Source of the DNA: Torymus aiolomorphi
Lineage: Eukaryota; Arthropoda; Insecta; Hymenoptera; Torymidae
Assembly (NCBI GenBank): GCA_036365515.1
Contig: CM070877.1
Location: 113,972,011 to 114,036,010 of the forward strand
Direction: 5' to 3'
Length of the DNA: 64,000 nucleotides
Below the pieces are notes generated by a model, which was not told where the DNA came from, did not search any database, and saw only the letters and a list, made by a program, of their open reading frames with translations. How positions within the stretch are numbered: the stretch's first letter is position 1; the number at the start of each line of letters is the position of its first letter. Both the position numbers and the translations under genes were made by a program. Shown here one piece after another: positions 1 to 10,529 of this stretch.

Positions 1-249
1 GAATTTGATACGCGCGTATAATACGCGTATGAATGAAAAATTCGAAATATTCTATTAAAACTACTTTTATTATGTAATTCGTTATACTAAATTACATATT
101 GTTATTTAATAATAAGTAATAAAATTATAATGTTAAATAAACTTATTCATTAATTTTTAATAAATAAAAAAGTTCCAAATTTTTTGTATTTTCTGATCTA
201 CTCTCAATATTAACTTTTTTATCTACAGAAAAAGGTGGAATCCTCAATA

Positions 250-625
250 ATTTTACGACAAATGTAAGTAGCTAGTCTTGCGTGCTTTTTTCTAGTTGCC
301 TTTCAAAACGTTTGATAAGAAGAATAATTTTTTTTAGCAATATTTCAAATATGTCATTGTTATCTTGATAGTCAAAAAAACTTATCATTTCATCTTCATC
401 CAATCTATCAATAACGAAAGGGATCCATTTATCTCCAAAATCAAGAATTGTTAATGTATTTCTTCCTCTGTACGTTGGATGAAAAAAAATTTGCAGCTAT
501 TATTATATTATTGCTAGAGAACTGAAAACTCTCGTAAGAGTTTCTTCCATTATTGTTTTACAATTCAACTTATTGACAATGCTTGACAAATTAATCCAAT
601 GTTCAGCAGCATCAGGCGCAGATCC
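250..625 (-). pseudogene. hAT-like transposase C-terminal fragment, decayed
   Basis: Read on the minus strand, this stretch gives two peptide pieces joined across a stop and frameshift. The first includes AEHWINLSSIVNKLNCKT and MEETLTRVFSSLA. The second includes HPTYRGRNTLTILDFGDKW and a following acidic stretch. The layout (an 'AANFF-HPTYRG' block, then a long helical region) resembles the C-terminal dimerisation region of hAT transposases, where a 'LDPRYRG'-type motif is common. No start codon, catalytic residues or terminal repeats are visible, so this is a fragment. The family call rests on my memory of the motif and is tentative. Confidence 0.35.
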
Positions 626-1375
626 AGAGCTTTCTTGGGGGGGGGGGGGGATATGAAATAAGCCTAAACCAAAATAGGCGGGGGAGGCGAGATCCAGGCA
701 GAAAAGTGGAGGCGTGTAGACAGGCTACATATAAAATTATCAATTAAATAAATTCTAAACGAAAATAGGCAGGGAAAGCCAGTTTCGCCAAGGAAAGTGA
801 AGGTAAGTTGGCGGACAACAGGTAGAGTTTTTAATAAGATATTTCTTAAGCCCCAAATAGGCAGGGGAAGTGAGATTCACGCAGAAAAGTGGAGGTGTGC
901 AGACAGGTCACATATAAAATTATTAATCAAATAATTTCTGATTCTAAGTAGGCAGGGAAAGGGAGTTCTATGCAAGAACGTAGGGACCCACGATCTAGAA
1001 AAATAAATCCTTTATAAAGTAATCCAAAACCCAAAGAAGTTTCGGGGACGAGTGCAAGGATGAACCGGAGACAAAGAGCACAGGTTGGTGATTAGTTTTT
1101 AAAGTAGGAGACTCTTTCAATATTATCCTGCGTGGATCTCGCTTCTCCTGGCTATTTTGATTTCGAAATTATTTTATTAATAATTTTATATGTGGCCTGT
1201 CTACACGCCTCCACTTTTCTGCATGGATCTCGCTTTCTCTGCTTATTTGGGGTTTAAGAAATATCATATTGAAAATTTTATCGGATGCCCATCTGCGTAC
1301 CTTCACTTTTCTGCGTGGATCTCGCCTCCCATACCTATTTTGATTTAGAAATTATTTAATTGATAATGTTATCTA
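625..1375. repeat. Satellite foldback, locus 1 (~75-130 bp units)
   Basis: Units of the form AATAGGCGGGGGAGGCGAGATCC, then CAGAAAAGTGGAGG, GTAGACAGG and an AT-rich tail run in one orientation from about 660 to 1010. They reappear in reverse complement from about 1130 to 1370, so the locus can fold on itself. A G12 homopolymer lies at 639-650. The layout matches the satellite loci at 26.4, 40.2 and 55.3 kb: a G-rich box, a GTAGACA box, then an AT palindrome. Sequence identity to them is only moderate, so this looks like an older or sister family. Confidence 0.7.
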
Positions 1376-1435
1376 TAAAATCCTTTAAAATTATTTACGT
1401 TTTCTTTTATAAAAAGGGATTCAACGAGTAAATAA

Positions 1436-1545
1436 TCTCCCTACCTCTCTCTCTCCCTCCCTCTCTTTCTCCCCCTGTCTCTCTCGCCCTCTCTCTCCCT
1501 CACTCTCTTTCCCTCCCTTCTCCCTCTCCCTATCTCTCAACATCC
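1436..1545. repeat. CT-rich imperfect microsatellite
   Basis: A polypyrimidine run of CTCT, CCCT and TCTC words about 110 bp long, with almost no purines on the plus strand. It sits between the locus 1 foldback and an AT-rich duplicated region. I see no gene here. Confidence 0.9.
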
Positions 1546-1629
1546 GTCAAACTGAGTACCAAAAACTTTAATGCGAGCTTAAATATTTTTTTATAACAAT
1601 CAACACGTTTTTTAAAAGCTAATTTTTTA

Positions 1630-2300
1630 AGTACGTTCTAACAACACAATTTGTCTAGTCCTTTTAATTCTTCTAGTCTCATCAATTCAATAAGCACTCT
1701 CTACGAATGGTAATAATTTTTTCATGACTGTGCAAATCATAATATTGTTAATATAAAACTTTCTACGAAAGTATAATCTATAAAAAACAACACAATCTGT
1801 CTAGTCCTTTTAATTTATTTCTTCGAATCTCATCTATTCAATAAGCACTCTCTACAAATGGTAATAATTTGTTTCATGACTGTACAAATAATAATATTGT
1901 TAATATAAAACTTTCTGCGAAAGTATAAAATAAGGCAAGTATAGACGTTTTTCTGTATAATCTCTATAAAATAATAATATTTATGATTTTGTAAAAGAAA
2001 TCAAATAAATACCAGAGAAAAAGTCTTTTACTTCTTTGAGTCATGTATGCTGAACAAATTATATGTAAGTAAGTACATTCAAATTGTTCACAGCAAATCA
2101 AACAATCGAAAGTTGTGAAATCAATTATCGATAGTCAAGTAATGCAAACAACTCTCGAAAACTACTGTATGACTGTTCTCAGAAATGTATTAAAATTTGT
2201 TCATCTTTCTATACAAATTAAACACAAGAAAGTACTGAAATCAATTTATTGTAGTCAAGTACCCATAAATTAACTTGAATGACATAACATAACTTTTCGT
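1630..2300. repeat. Dispersed repeat, internally duplicated, with inverted copy at 8.75-10.88 kb
   Basis: About 140 bp is present twice in tandem (about 1640-1780 and 1790-1940), with words such as TCTAGTCCTTTTAATT and TTCAATAAGCACTCTCTAC. The part from about 1790 to 2270 is present again in reverse complement, split into 8755-8837 and 10530-10876. In that second copy it is interrupted by an element at 8838-10529. Comparing the two copies gives the uninterrupted target site of that element. No coding potential is visible. Confidence 0.8.
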
Positions 2301-2840
2301 ACCTACTCAAAAATATTCAGCCAGCGGGCATAAAGTACTACTTAACGCCCAAGAGGCGTAATAGCTTCCGTACTCCTACAAAACTTTATAGAACCTACGC
2401 ACTTTACGCCCGTGGGCAAAAATTATTTCAATTAATAATATGTAAGTACATTCAAATTGTTCATTGTAAATCAAACGAACGAAAGTTGTAAAATCAATTA
2501 CTGATAGTCAAGTATAATGCAAAGAACTCTCCGAAACAACTGTATGACTGTTCTCAGAAATGTATTCAAATGTGTTCATTCTTGTACATAAACTAAACAC
2601 AAGAAAGTACTGAAATCAATTTATTGTAGTCAAATACCCATAAGTTAACTTGACTGACATAATAGAACTTTTAGTACCTTGCGTGTAAAATTACATTTCA
2701 CGCCCACGTTGTAACTTCAAAAATATTCAGCCAGCGGGCATAAAGTACTACTTAACACCTAACAGGCGCAATAGCTCACATACTCCTACAAAACTTTATA
2801 GAACCTACGAACTTTACGCCCGTGTGGGCGAAAATTATTT
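2060..2840. repeat. Direct duplication, period about 390 bp
   Basis: Two diverged copies (about 2060-2420 and 2440-2835) share, in the same order, the block TACATTCAAATTGTTCA, the block ACAAGAAAGTACTGAAATC and a GC-richer block. The last begins CAGCCAGCGGGCATAAAGTA and ends TTTACGCCCGTG. The GC-richer block has short inverted ends (GCCCAC / GTGGGC), so it may itself be a small inserted element. No coding sequence is visible. Confidence 0.75.
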
Positions 2841-2923
2841 TAATTATATAACTATTGTGCTTTCTTTTTATTTTTAAAATTCATAAGAATTTTTTCAGAT
2901 ATTTACGAAAAGTCGAAGCCTAA

Positions 2924-3634
2924 GGAAAACGTCCCAATACCCGAACATATAAGAAATTGACCTTCAACATTCAACGAAAATAATTACTCTAGAATATTAA
3001 ACAATAATATTTTCTTTTATATGATCAATTATGACGTCCTTAGTCAAATGGTATCAAAATGAGATTGCTTTATAAAGGTAATTGTTTATTATAAAGATAA
3101 AAGCACGATGATGCCTTTGTCCCCTTACCCGAACGCAGAAAATACGTATGTCCCCATTGTTCCATTTTTATGTCCTAATACCCGAACAATCGTTTGTAAA
3201 TAAACGACTTATTAAATTATTTTTGATTATTACAATGTTCTTTTGTTGTTATAATTACTGGAATAGATGTATAAACACTATATATGTAAAATGTAAGTCA
3301 TATGGAAAATATAACATAATCTAAAATACATGTAAACTTTGCAATATTGAGGTTACGACATACACCATGTATACTGTTCGGGTACCGGGACTATGTTATT
3401 TAATGTCATGTTATATAACGTCACCCAATACCCGAATACTATCTAATTGAAATATTTTTTTATAAACTGTTTACCGTATCCTTAATAACTTTAAAAGAAT
3501 ACTAACTAAACTAAAACTTTAAAGAAAACTAAGAAAAAATTTTTAAGATGTTTTAACGTTTATTAACCGAGAAAGAGACGAATAAGTAATATTGTTCGGG
3601 TATTGGGCACTGTTCGGGTATTGGGACGTTCCCC
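2924..3634. mobile_element. MITE with CCCAATACCCGAACA inverted ends
   Basis: The left end reads AACGTCCCAATACCCGAACA (with GGAA before it) and the right end is its reverse complement, giving terminal inverted repeats of about 22 bp around a 711 bp AT-rich body. The core word CCCAATACCCGAACA and its complement recur inside, near 3130, 3176, 3376, 3424 and 3596. Subterminal repetition of the end motif like this is typical of transposase-binding sites in DNA transposons. No reading frame is present, and the target duplication is not clear. Confidence 0.7.
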
Positions 3635-4128
3635 TTATATAAATAAATTACATTAATAAGTTACCACCACATCACCATTTTTCGTTATTCTTTCTCAATT
3701 TTGAAATTTCTATAATATTACGCATCTTGGGAGGATAATAGAAGTATATAGAGCTGCTCTAGCAGGGTCCTCCAATCTCCCATACATACTTGGTGGGCCC
3801 GACGGTTTTCAGTTTACCGGTGGGCTTTGTAAATGTAGAAATCTAAATTTTTGTATAAATTCATTAACAATGTTTGTACCTATAAGTCCTCTATAAATAA
3901 TTACATTGGCTCTAATTTTTAATTGATACACGGAAAAAATGTTTCCAGTAAAAATTACTACTTCAATGATTAAAATTTAGTAAACTGTATAGAAAACTGG
4001 GGACATACTTGAAATGTATTGAATTTTAGAATCCACTTTACCAAATTTTAGTATTTCGGAAACTAAAGCGGAAATTTACAATTAAAAAAATTTTTTTTCG
4101 CAATCTATATTACTGACGTTATATTTTA

Positions 4129-4712
4129 CCCTACTGAAAAATCTCACGTGAGATCTCAGGTGAGAACTCACATGAGATCTCACGTGAGATCTCACGCCAA
4201 AATCTCATCTGGAATTCTGGACCGTGAGCTGCTAAAATTCCTTCGATGATAAAAAATCAGTTTCAGGGAATTAGGAGTCGCCTATTAGGTTACGCCACCC
4301 CCCAGATAAGTTCAAAAATCTACGTTTTGAAGCGTTTTAGTCATTTTTTACATTTTTAGAAATTTTGCATATGAGATCTCACATGAGATCTCACGTGAGA
4401 TCTCACGTGGAATCTCATGTTTCAAATTTCTCACGTGAAATCTCACGTGAGATCTCACGTGAGATCTCATGTGTAAAACTTCTAAAAATGTAAAAAATGG
4501 CTAAATCGCTTCAAAACATAGATTTTTGAACTTATCTGGGGGGTGGCGTAACCTAATAGGCGACTCCTAATTCCCAGAAACGGACTTTTCATCATTAAAG
4601 AGATTTTAGCAGCTCGCGGACCAGAATTCCAGATGAGATTTTGGCGTGAGATCTCACATGAGATCTCATGTGAGTTCTCACCTGAGATCTCACGTGAGAT
4701 TTTTCAGTAGGG
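4129..4712. mobile_element. Near-perfect 584 bp palindrome with TA target duplication
   Basis: The element starts CCCTACTGAAAAATCTCACG and ends with the reverse complement, flanked by TA on both sides (4127-4128, 4713-4714). The two halves match along their whole length and turn around near 4420. Both ends and the centre are made of repeated GAGATCTCACGTGAGATCTC-type words, which are themselves palindromic. Each arm also contains a unique block with TTAGGAGTCGCCTATTAGGT. No reading frame is present. As a single strand it would form an almost uninterrupted hairpin. Confidence 0.9.
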
Positions 4713-4770
4713 TAGGTTGTGAATGTACATTAAGTAGAAGAAATAAATAATTTTTTGTATTTGAAAAAAA

Positions 4771-4833
4771 CTAGGATCGAACCCGAGCCCACCGCGCGAG
4801 AAGCCGCAATCTTACCGCTACGCCAACGTGCAC
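4771..4833 (-). other. tRNA-like segment with Pol III A and B boxes
   Basis: On the minus strand, TTGGCGTAGCGGTAAGA resembles a tRNA A box, and GGGTTCGATCC about 35 bp downstream is a good B box, followed by a T-run. The arms do not pair well enough for a functional tRNA. A tRNA-derived SINE head or relic captured inside the surrounding MITE is the more likely reading. Confidence 0.5.
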
Positions 4834-5589
4834 TTACACGAAAGACGTTTCGACTCGTCTACATATGCTACAGCTTGTGTAGTTCCACAATGGGACAAAT
4901 TCGACATCTTAATAAGTTAATTAACTATTTGTTTCACGAAGGATGTAGTACACGAGTTTCTAAATTAATAAATATTTGTAAAAATATGCAGGTTATATTT
5001 TATAATTAATTTTATAGAAGAGAAGGTGATAAGTAAATCTCTTTTAAGGTTATGTCGACTTGCTGATGTCGTTAGCAGAAGGTCTCTTAATTTTTGGTAA
5101 AGTGACTCGTAGAAATTGCTACTATTTTATCAAATTTTAGTAAACTGGCTCGTAAAAATTGCTACATCTTCTATCAAATATTAGTATTTTGAAAATTTAG
5201 TATAGTAAGTACTAAATTTTATATAAGTAATGTAGCAAATTTTATAACCATATTTATATATTTTTAAAAAAGGTGTATACCATTAATTGCTAAAAATATA
5301 TTAAATATCTTGAGAATTTGAGTATGTCCTCCGATTAGTAGAGAAAATAGTAATTTTTAATGGAAACTTTTTTTCCATGTACGGTTTAAATATAATATCC
5401 CTACATGTGCAGAATCTCATGATTTACTTTCATTACTCAAAATATTTATCCTTGTGTCCGTCTTTTTTAAACGGCGATGAGATAAAAAATGCCTATAAAT
5501 TTATAGTCTACTCAAAAGTGCTATAGATTTTACTAACCATTTTATAAGCCACCTATTTTTTATCCTTTTCCCACGTGTAAATATCATAT

Positions 5590-5715
5590 ATATATATTAG
5601 ATCTCATATGAGTATTTCACACATCAGATCTCATATGAGATATCATATATGTGATGTCATCTGCAAATTTATGTATTATGGGATCTCATATGAGATCTCA
5701 TATGAGATCTCATGA
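5590..5715. repeat. Cluster of palindromic GAGATCTCATATGAGATCTC words
   Basis: Six or more overlapping copies of AGATCTCATATGAGATCTCA-like words are spaced by AT-rich sequence. They resemble the CACGTG-centred words in the 4129-4712 palindrome, but with CATATG at the centre. The cluster lies outside that palindrome and inside the 3686-6003 element. Confidence 0.75.
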
Positions 5716-7261
5716 TATTTTCATGCGAGTTTGCACTTTCTATTTAAAAACAGAGTAATAGATTCAATACGGATTAGTATTTAATATGTAGAAGCAACCT
5801 ATTTATTCATTTTATCTGATCTTTAAACATATGAATATTTATATGAAAATGACCATGTCTACAGCTTAAACTGAAAACTATCGGGCCCGCCAAGTATGTA
5901 TGGGAGATTGGAGGACCACCCCTGCTAGAGCAGCTCTATAGACTTCTATTATCCTCCCAAGATGCGTAATATTATAGAAGTTTCAAAATTGAGAAAGAAT
6001 ATAGTGCAGATAGTCCTGAAGCTTTAAAGAGGCTATTGAAAGTGATGAGTCTAATTTTTGGGTAGATGCTATGAATAAAGAGATGAATAGTTTAGAGAAA
6101 AATAAAACTTGGGAATTAGTCGAAAAACCAAAGAATGAAAAATGATAGACTTAAAATGGATTTACACTAAGAAAAACGAAAATATGTTTAAAGCGAGAAT
6201 TGTAGTACGAGGATACCAAAAAACAGACGCGTTGGACGATATTTATTCTCCAGTAGCGAAAACACAAACTTTGAAAGTATTACTGTCATATAGTTGTCAA
6301 AATCGATTGCTCGTAGAACAGATGGACGTAGAGACAGCGTTCTTAAATGGTAAAGTTAAGTCGATAGTATTTGTTAAACAACCTGAAGGGTATGAACACG
6401 GGACTGAAAGAGTGTGTATATTGAATAAAGCATTGTACGGTTTGAGAGAGAGTCAGAGAGCGTGGTACGAGTGTCTGGATGATTATTTAAAATCATTAGG
6501 ATTCGTGAGAAGCAAACATGATTATTGTTTGTATACTTTAAACGAAAGAGATGAGATTATATATTTGATTATATTTGTAGACGACCTTTTGATTTGCTGT
6601 AAAAATAGACAAAATTTAGATTCTATTAAAAGTATGTTAAAGGAAAAATTTCAGATGAAAGATTTAGGAAAAGTGAGTATGTATTTAGGTATTAATATAG
6701 AGTATGATGAAAAGAAAAATGAGATGTCATTGGATCAGGAAAAATATATAGAGTCATTAGCTAGAAAGTATCAGATTGAACAGGCAAAATTATATAAAAC
6801 GCCAATGGAACAGAATTTAAAGTTAGAACCTGCGGAAGAAACAAATGAGAAAATAAAGTATAGAAATTTAATAGGAGCGCTTTTATACATTAGCTCAGGA
6901 ACAAGATTAGATATAAGTTATAGCGTAAATTAATTAAGTAGATTTCAGAATTGCTACAATGAATCACATTACAGATACGCTTTAAGGGTTTTAAAGTACC
7001 TATATTTAACTAAAGATATAAAATTAAGATATATGAAAAACGATACAGCAGATGTTCTTGAATGCTATGTTGATGAAGACTGGGCAGGTGATAGCATAGA
7101 TAGGAAATCGACAACTGGGTATGTTGTAAAATTGTATGGAAACGTGATTCATTAGAAATCGAGGAAACAAGGAAGTGTGACGAAGTCTTCGACAGCTGCA
7201 GAACATGTAGCACTATCAGAAGCAGTAAGCGAAATTTTACTAATGAAAGATTTGTTGAGGT

Positions 7262-7617
7262 GATGCTAAATACCGACATAATTTTCAAACGAGTACATCT
7301 CATGAAAATACCAATAGAATCATAAAAAAGAAATCTGAGTATAGTATTAACATATACGGAGCGCTTCACGAACGTGTTTTTCCAAAAAAATGACGAGAAT
7401 TTATTTAATTAAATAAAAACCGTACTGTCGGTAAGTAGGAATCTGCAATTGACCTACTTTTCAAACGAGCATAGCTAATGAAAATGCTAATAGAATCATT
7501 CAAAAAAATTCCTGAATATAGTGTTTATGTGTACGGAGCGCTTTACGAAATTTTTTTTCCGAATAAACGCTTGAATATTGATTTAAAAAATATTGAAATT
7601 TACGGTTTCACATGGCC
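7262..7617. repeat. Duplicated sequence inserted in the Copia RNase H region
   Basis: Two diverged copies of about 110 bp, starting near 7275 and 7458, share TTTTCAAACGAG, CCAATAGAATCA-like and TACGGAGCGCTTTACGAA-like blocks. The stretch ends in CACATGGCC directly before TTAA. That matches the right end of the TTAA element at 45147-45663, so this may be the remains of a related element. No coding sequence was found. Confidence 0.55.
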
Positions 7618-7621
7618 TTAA

Positions 7622-8185
7622 GGACGCTTGCTCACAAAATGAGTTTCTGTAGAATCTTATGAAACTTGCAGGGTAGATTCTTATTGTTATTATGTGCAAC
7701 ATCTGCAAACTTCAGAAAGCCTAGCAACACCGTTCATGAGATATAAGCTATCAAAGTTAGACAATTTAATACGGTGTCTTATGAAAAAGTCGTGAAAAAA
7801 TGAACGTTTTCATTAATAACCCCAAAAGTTTTCTATAGAATTGAACGAAAAAGAGATATTTTACTAATGATGATATTTTAAATAAGCTCTCCAAAATCCA
7901 GAAAGCCTAGCAGCACCGTTTTCGAGATACAGTTATTTAAAGTAGGTAACTTCGGCCGCGCGTGTCCTTGTGTGCGTGTAAACAAACCAATGGCGTGCCC
8001 GCGCGCTACGCGTGTTCTACAGAGACGGAGCGCTTCGATGTGAATGTACACACCGATGAAGCGGCGCCATGTGTACGTGTACAGTCTCGCGTGAAATTTT
8101 GAGAGTGGGGAGACCCGAGAGAGCGCTAGGCGTACGGCGTTCGACACGGCGTACTTTTGGTTACGATTGCAATGAGCAAGCGTCC
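7622..8185. mobile_element. MITE with TTAA target duplication (GGACGCTTGCTCA ends)
   Basis: TTAA at 7618-7621 and 8186-8189 flanks a 564 bp element that begins GGACGCTTGCTCA and ends TGAGCAAGCGTCC. TTAA duplication is the hallmark of piggyBac-type transposition. The right half is unusually GC- and CpG-rich (about 7950-8160) compared with its surroundings. There is no transposase. It disrupts the Copia frame. Confidence 0.85.
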
Positions 8186-8479
8186 TTAAGTAACTTTAAT
8201 GTAGAAATTAAGAAACCAATTAATGTTTTTGAGGATAATTCAGGCGCTGTGATTATTGCTAAGTACGGAAATTTTACTAAACGATCTAAGTACATCGAAG
8301 TACATTATCATTTTGTAAACGAGAATTATGAAAAGGGCTTAATTGAAATTGTAAAAGTTAGTTCAGAGAAAAATGTTGCAGATATTTTGACAAAAACTCT
8401 AGGGCGAGTAAAATTTGAAAAATTGAGGAGTTTATTGAATTTAATTTAAATAAATATTGTATTGCTCACAACATAAATG

Positions 8480-8517
8480 TAAGGAGGCGTATTAAGATAT
8501 GAGGTACATTTATGTCG

Positions 8518-8554
<37 letters not shown>

Positions 8555-8752
8555 TATGCGCAGCGCCATCACACGGATGATTGTACTGGTGAGCGGCCGA
8601 GCGGGAGCTCACTCGACTGTCGGTCTCCGCACGATGCGGTTGTAAAGCACGTAAGAGATTTATACTATAAAAGAAGGCGTGTTAATAAAGATTTGAAGTT
8701 GTTACTGTTAACAAGAGTGGTTTATTGAACAAACCCTTTGATATTAAATATT
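8480..8752 (+). repeat. Probable 3' LTR of the Copia element
   Basis: The pol frame ends at 8449 and is followed by a purine stretch (AAGGAGGCG) and then ATTAAGATATGAGGTAC, typical of the pol/LTR junction. Inside are a (GT)n(GA)n run at 8517-8555, a TATA-like TATAAAAG at 8666-8673 and an AATAAA signal at 8684-8689. That is the expected order for U3-R-U5. The right edge is set by where the dispersed repeat resumes near 8755. No 5' LTR is in the window, so the exact ends are inferred. Confidence 0.65.
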
Positions 8753-9210
8753 TACAACTTGACTACAATAAATTGATTCCAGGACGTTCTTGTGTTTAAT
8801 TTGTATAGAAAGATGAACAAATTTTAATACATTTCTGCCCGTATGGAAAAAAAGAAATGTATGAAACCGTATAAAACCGTACAAAACTGTATGAAAACGT
8901 ATAAACCTGGATATAAACATTGGTTTTTGGACAAATTTATACGTTTTAATACGTTTTGATACGTTTTCCCTTACGAAAAGATGCTGTAGTAATTTCGGAC
9001 TGTAGTTATGACCACACAAAATTACTACAGGAATTTTGTAGTTACTGCTACAGGTATTTTATAATTACTACTACAGAAATTGTGTAGTTACTACTACAGG
9101 AATGTTGTAGTTACTACTACAGACAATTTTCGTGAAAACATCTAATAGAGGTTTAGCATCTTATTTGGCGCTGTGCCATCACACAGCAGAGTCAGTGACA
9201 AACAGTCTTA

Positions 9211-9280
9211 GGTAAGGAGTTGCACCCGGGGACTGCTGTGCACGATTGTCAGCACCTTACCGATTAAGCCCGGTGAGCTC
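9211..9280 (-). other. tRNA-like unit, left arm of foldback
   Basis: On the minus strand, GGGCTTAATCGGTAAGGTGC (9253-9272) resembles a tRNA A box, and CCGGGTGCAACTCC (9216-9229) resembles a B box, at roughly tRNA spacing. The unit runs on into a tail shared with the other arm. This looks like a tRNA-derived SINE head, not a working tRNA. Confidence 0.5.
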
Positions 9281-9608
9281 AGATATCAAAGTCAAGGTAA
9301 TCCTTGTCACATTGACTCTCCGTAAAGAGTCGTTCGAACGGTTGAATCTCACGGCTTTATATACCCTCGCGGTTCCAATGTGTTTATGAGAGTCCCGGCT
9401 GCTGCGCTCCATAGCGGCATAGCAGTGAACATACATAAACGAGGCTCTGGACAAGCAAGCTTCTGCCGCATGCCGCAAAGCAGCGCAGCAGTCGGAACTC
9501 TCATAAACCCATTGGAACCGCGAGGGTATGTAAAGCCGTGAGATTTAACCGTTCGAACGACTCTTTACGGAGAGTCAATATGACAAGGATTACCTTGATT
9601 TTGATATC

Positions 9609-9680
9609 TGAGCTCACTAGGCTTAATCGATAAGGTGCCGACAGTCATGCACGGCAGTCCCCCGGGTACAACTCCTTACC
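9609..9680 (+). other. tRNA-like unit, right arm of foldback
   Basis: This is the mirror copy of the unit at 9211-9280, with a degenerate A box (AGGCTTAATCGATAAGGTGC) and B box (CCCGGGTACAACTCC). The two copies are diverged by point changes, so the arms are not a recent copy of one another. Confidence 0.5.
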
Positions 9681-10529
9681 TAGGATTGTTTGCCACTGAC
9701 TCTGCTGTGCGATGACACAGCGCTAAATAAGATGCTAAACCTCTATAAGATGTTTTCACGAAAATTGTCTGTAGTAGTAACTACAACATTTCTGTAGTAG
9801 TAACTACAAAATTCCTATAGTAGTAACTACAAAATACCTGTAGTAGTCACTACACAATTCCTGTAGTAATTTTGTGTGGTCATAACTACAGTCAGTAGAA
9901 ATTACTACAGTATTTTTCAGTAGTTATTGTATAGTAACTACTACAGAACTGTTACTACAGCGTTTGTGTAGTAATAACTACAGCATCTTTTCGTAAGGGT
10001 TAATACGGTTTCATACGGTTTTTAACATTTTAATACAGTTTTCTACAATTTGCAACGATTTTATACAATTTTATATGGTTTCTTACGTTTTATAGAATTT
10101 ATAAATCGTAAAAAACGGAAAACGTAATTATATTTTTATAAACATAAAAACATAATTTATATTTATTTATTTTTCTATTTTTTTTTTTTTATTTTGTATG
10201 AAACTGTATTAAACTGTATAAAAATGTATAAAACTGTATAAAAATGTAATAAATTTGAAATAATCTACGGAAATAAACAGAAATATACAGAAATATAAAT
10301 TTTTATACGGTTTCCTATGTTTTATTACATTAACCTTTTACAAACTTGACATGGAAGAATTTCTGAAGTGTAAGAAAATGTCTGAAAATGTATTAAACTG
10401 TATAAAAATGTATAAAAATGTATAAAACCGTATAAAATATGTCCAAAAACCAATAGAAAGGTTCATTTTTATACGGTTTTATACGTTTTCCTACGGTTTC
10501 ATACATTTATTGTATTATTTTCATACGGG

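Larger units (their letters stand above)
3930..5379. mobile_element. TA-flanked MITE, CACGGAAAAAA ends
   Basis: The left end CACGGAAAAAATGTTTCCA mirrors the right end TGGAAACTTTTTTTCCATG. A TA dinucleotide flanks both ends (3928-3929 and 5380-5381), and the next ~15 bp inward also match as reverse complement (TAAAAATTACTA). A TA target site with short inverted ends fits Tc1/mariner-type elements. The interior has no transposase. It holds the palindrome at 4129-4712 and a tRNA-like segment at 4771-4833. Confidence 0.65.
3686..6003. mobile_element. Long-TIR element (~140 bp arms) hosting nested insertions
   Basis: Arms at 3686-3826 and 5868-6003 are near-perfect reverse complements, including ATATTACGCATCTTGGGAGG and CTCCAATCTCCCATACATAC. 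The interior carries a smaller inverted-repeat element (3930-5379), which in turn carries a palindrome (4129-4712). The element ends directly against the broken Copia reading frame that begins near 6004. No transposase is visible inside, so it is non-autonomous or its coding region was replaced. Confidence 0.75.
6004..8449 (+). pseudogene. Ty1/copia retrotransposon pol remnant (RT and RNase H), 5'-truncated
   Basis: The reading frame starts mid-protein (FWVDAMNKEMNSLEKNKTW) and crosses a frameshift near 6140. It then gives a Copia reverse transcriptase (6142-6933) with MDVETAFLNG, LYGLRESQRAWYE and the catalytic FVDDLLI motif. After an in-frame TAA (6931-6933) the same frame continues into RNase H (YVDEDWAGD, DRKSTTGYV, SSTAAEHVALSEA), with one more stop near 7153. 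The frame is then cut at about 7261 by inserted sequence and resumes at about 8190 (VFEDNSGAVIIAK, KNVADILTKTL), ending at 8449. Gag, protease and integrase are absent. At least two stops, one frameshift and one insertion make this a dead copy. Confidence 0.93.
8968..9999. mobile_element. Foldback element with GTAGTTACTACTACAG arms and tRNA-like core
   Basis: The ends CCCTTACGAAAAGATGCTG and its complement at 9982-9999 bound two long arms (about 8998-9410 and 9475-9893) separated by a ~65 bp spacer. Near each end the arms contain tandem GTAGTTACTACTACAGG-type words. Inside, each arm carries a copy of a tRNA-like unit in opposite orientation. The innermost parts share TTCGAACGACTCTTTACGG-type sequence. 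Arms of tandem repeats around a small loop are the Drosophila FB arrangement. No protein is encoded. Confidence 0.85.
8838..10529. mobile_element. Inverted-repeat element with TG target duplication
   Basis: The ends are CCCGTATGGAAAA and TTTTCATACGGG, followed inward by ATGTATGAAACCGT-like words on both sides. Flanking TG (8836-8837, 10530-10531) and the uninterrupted inverse copy near 2180 (TTCTGAGAACAG) show a clean insertion with 2-bp duplication. Subterminal regions are dense in GTATAAAACTG / ACGGTTTTATAC words (8850-8960, 10000-10500). There is no reading frame. It hosts the foldback at 8968-9999. Confidence 0.85.
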
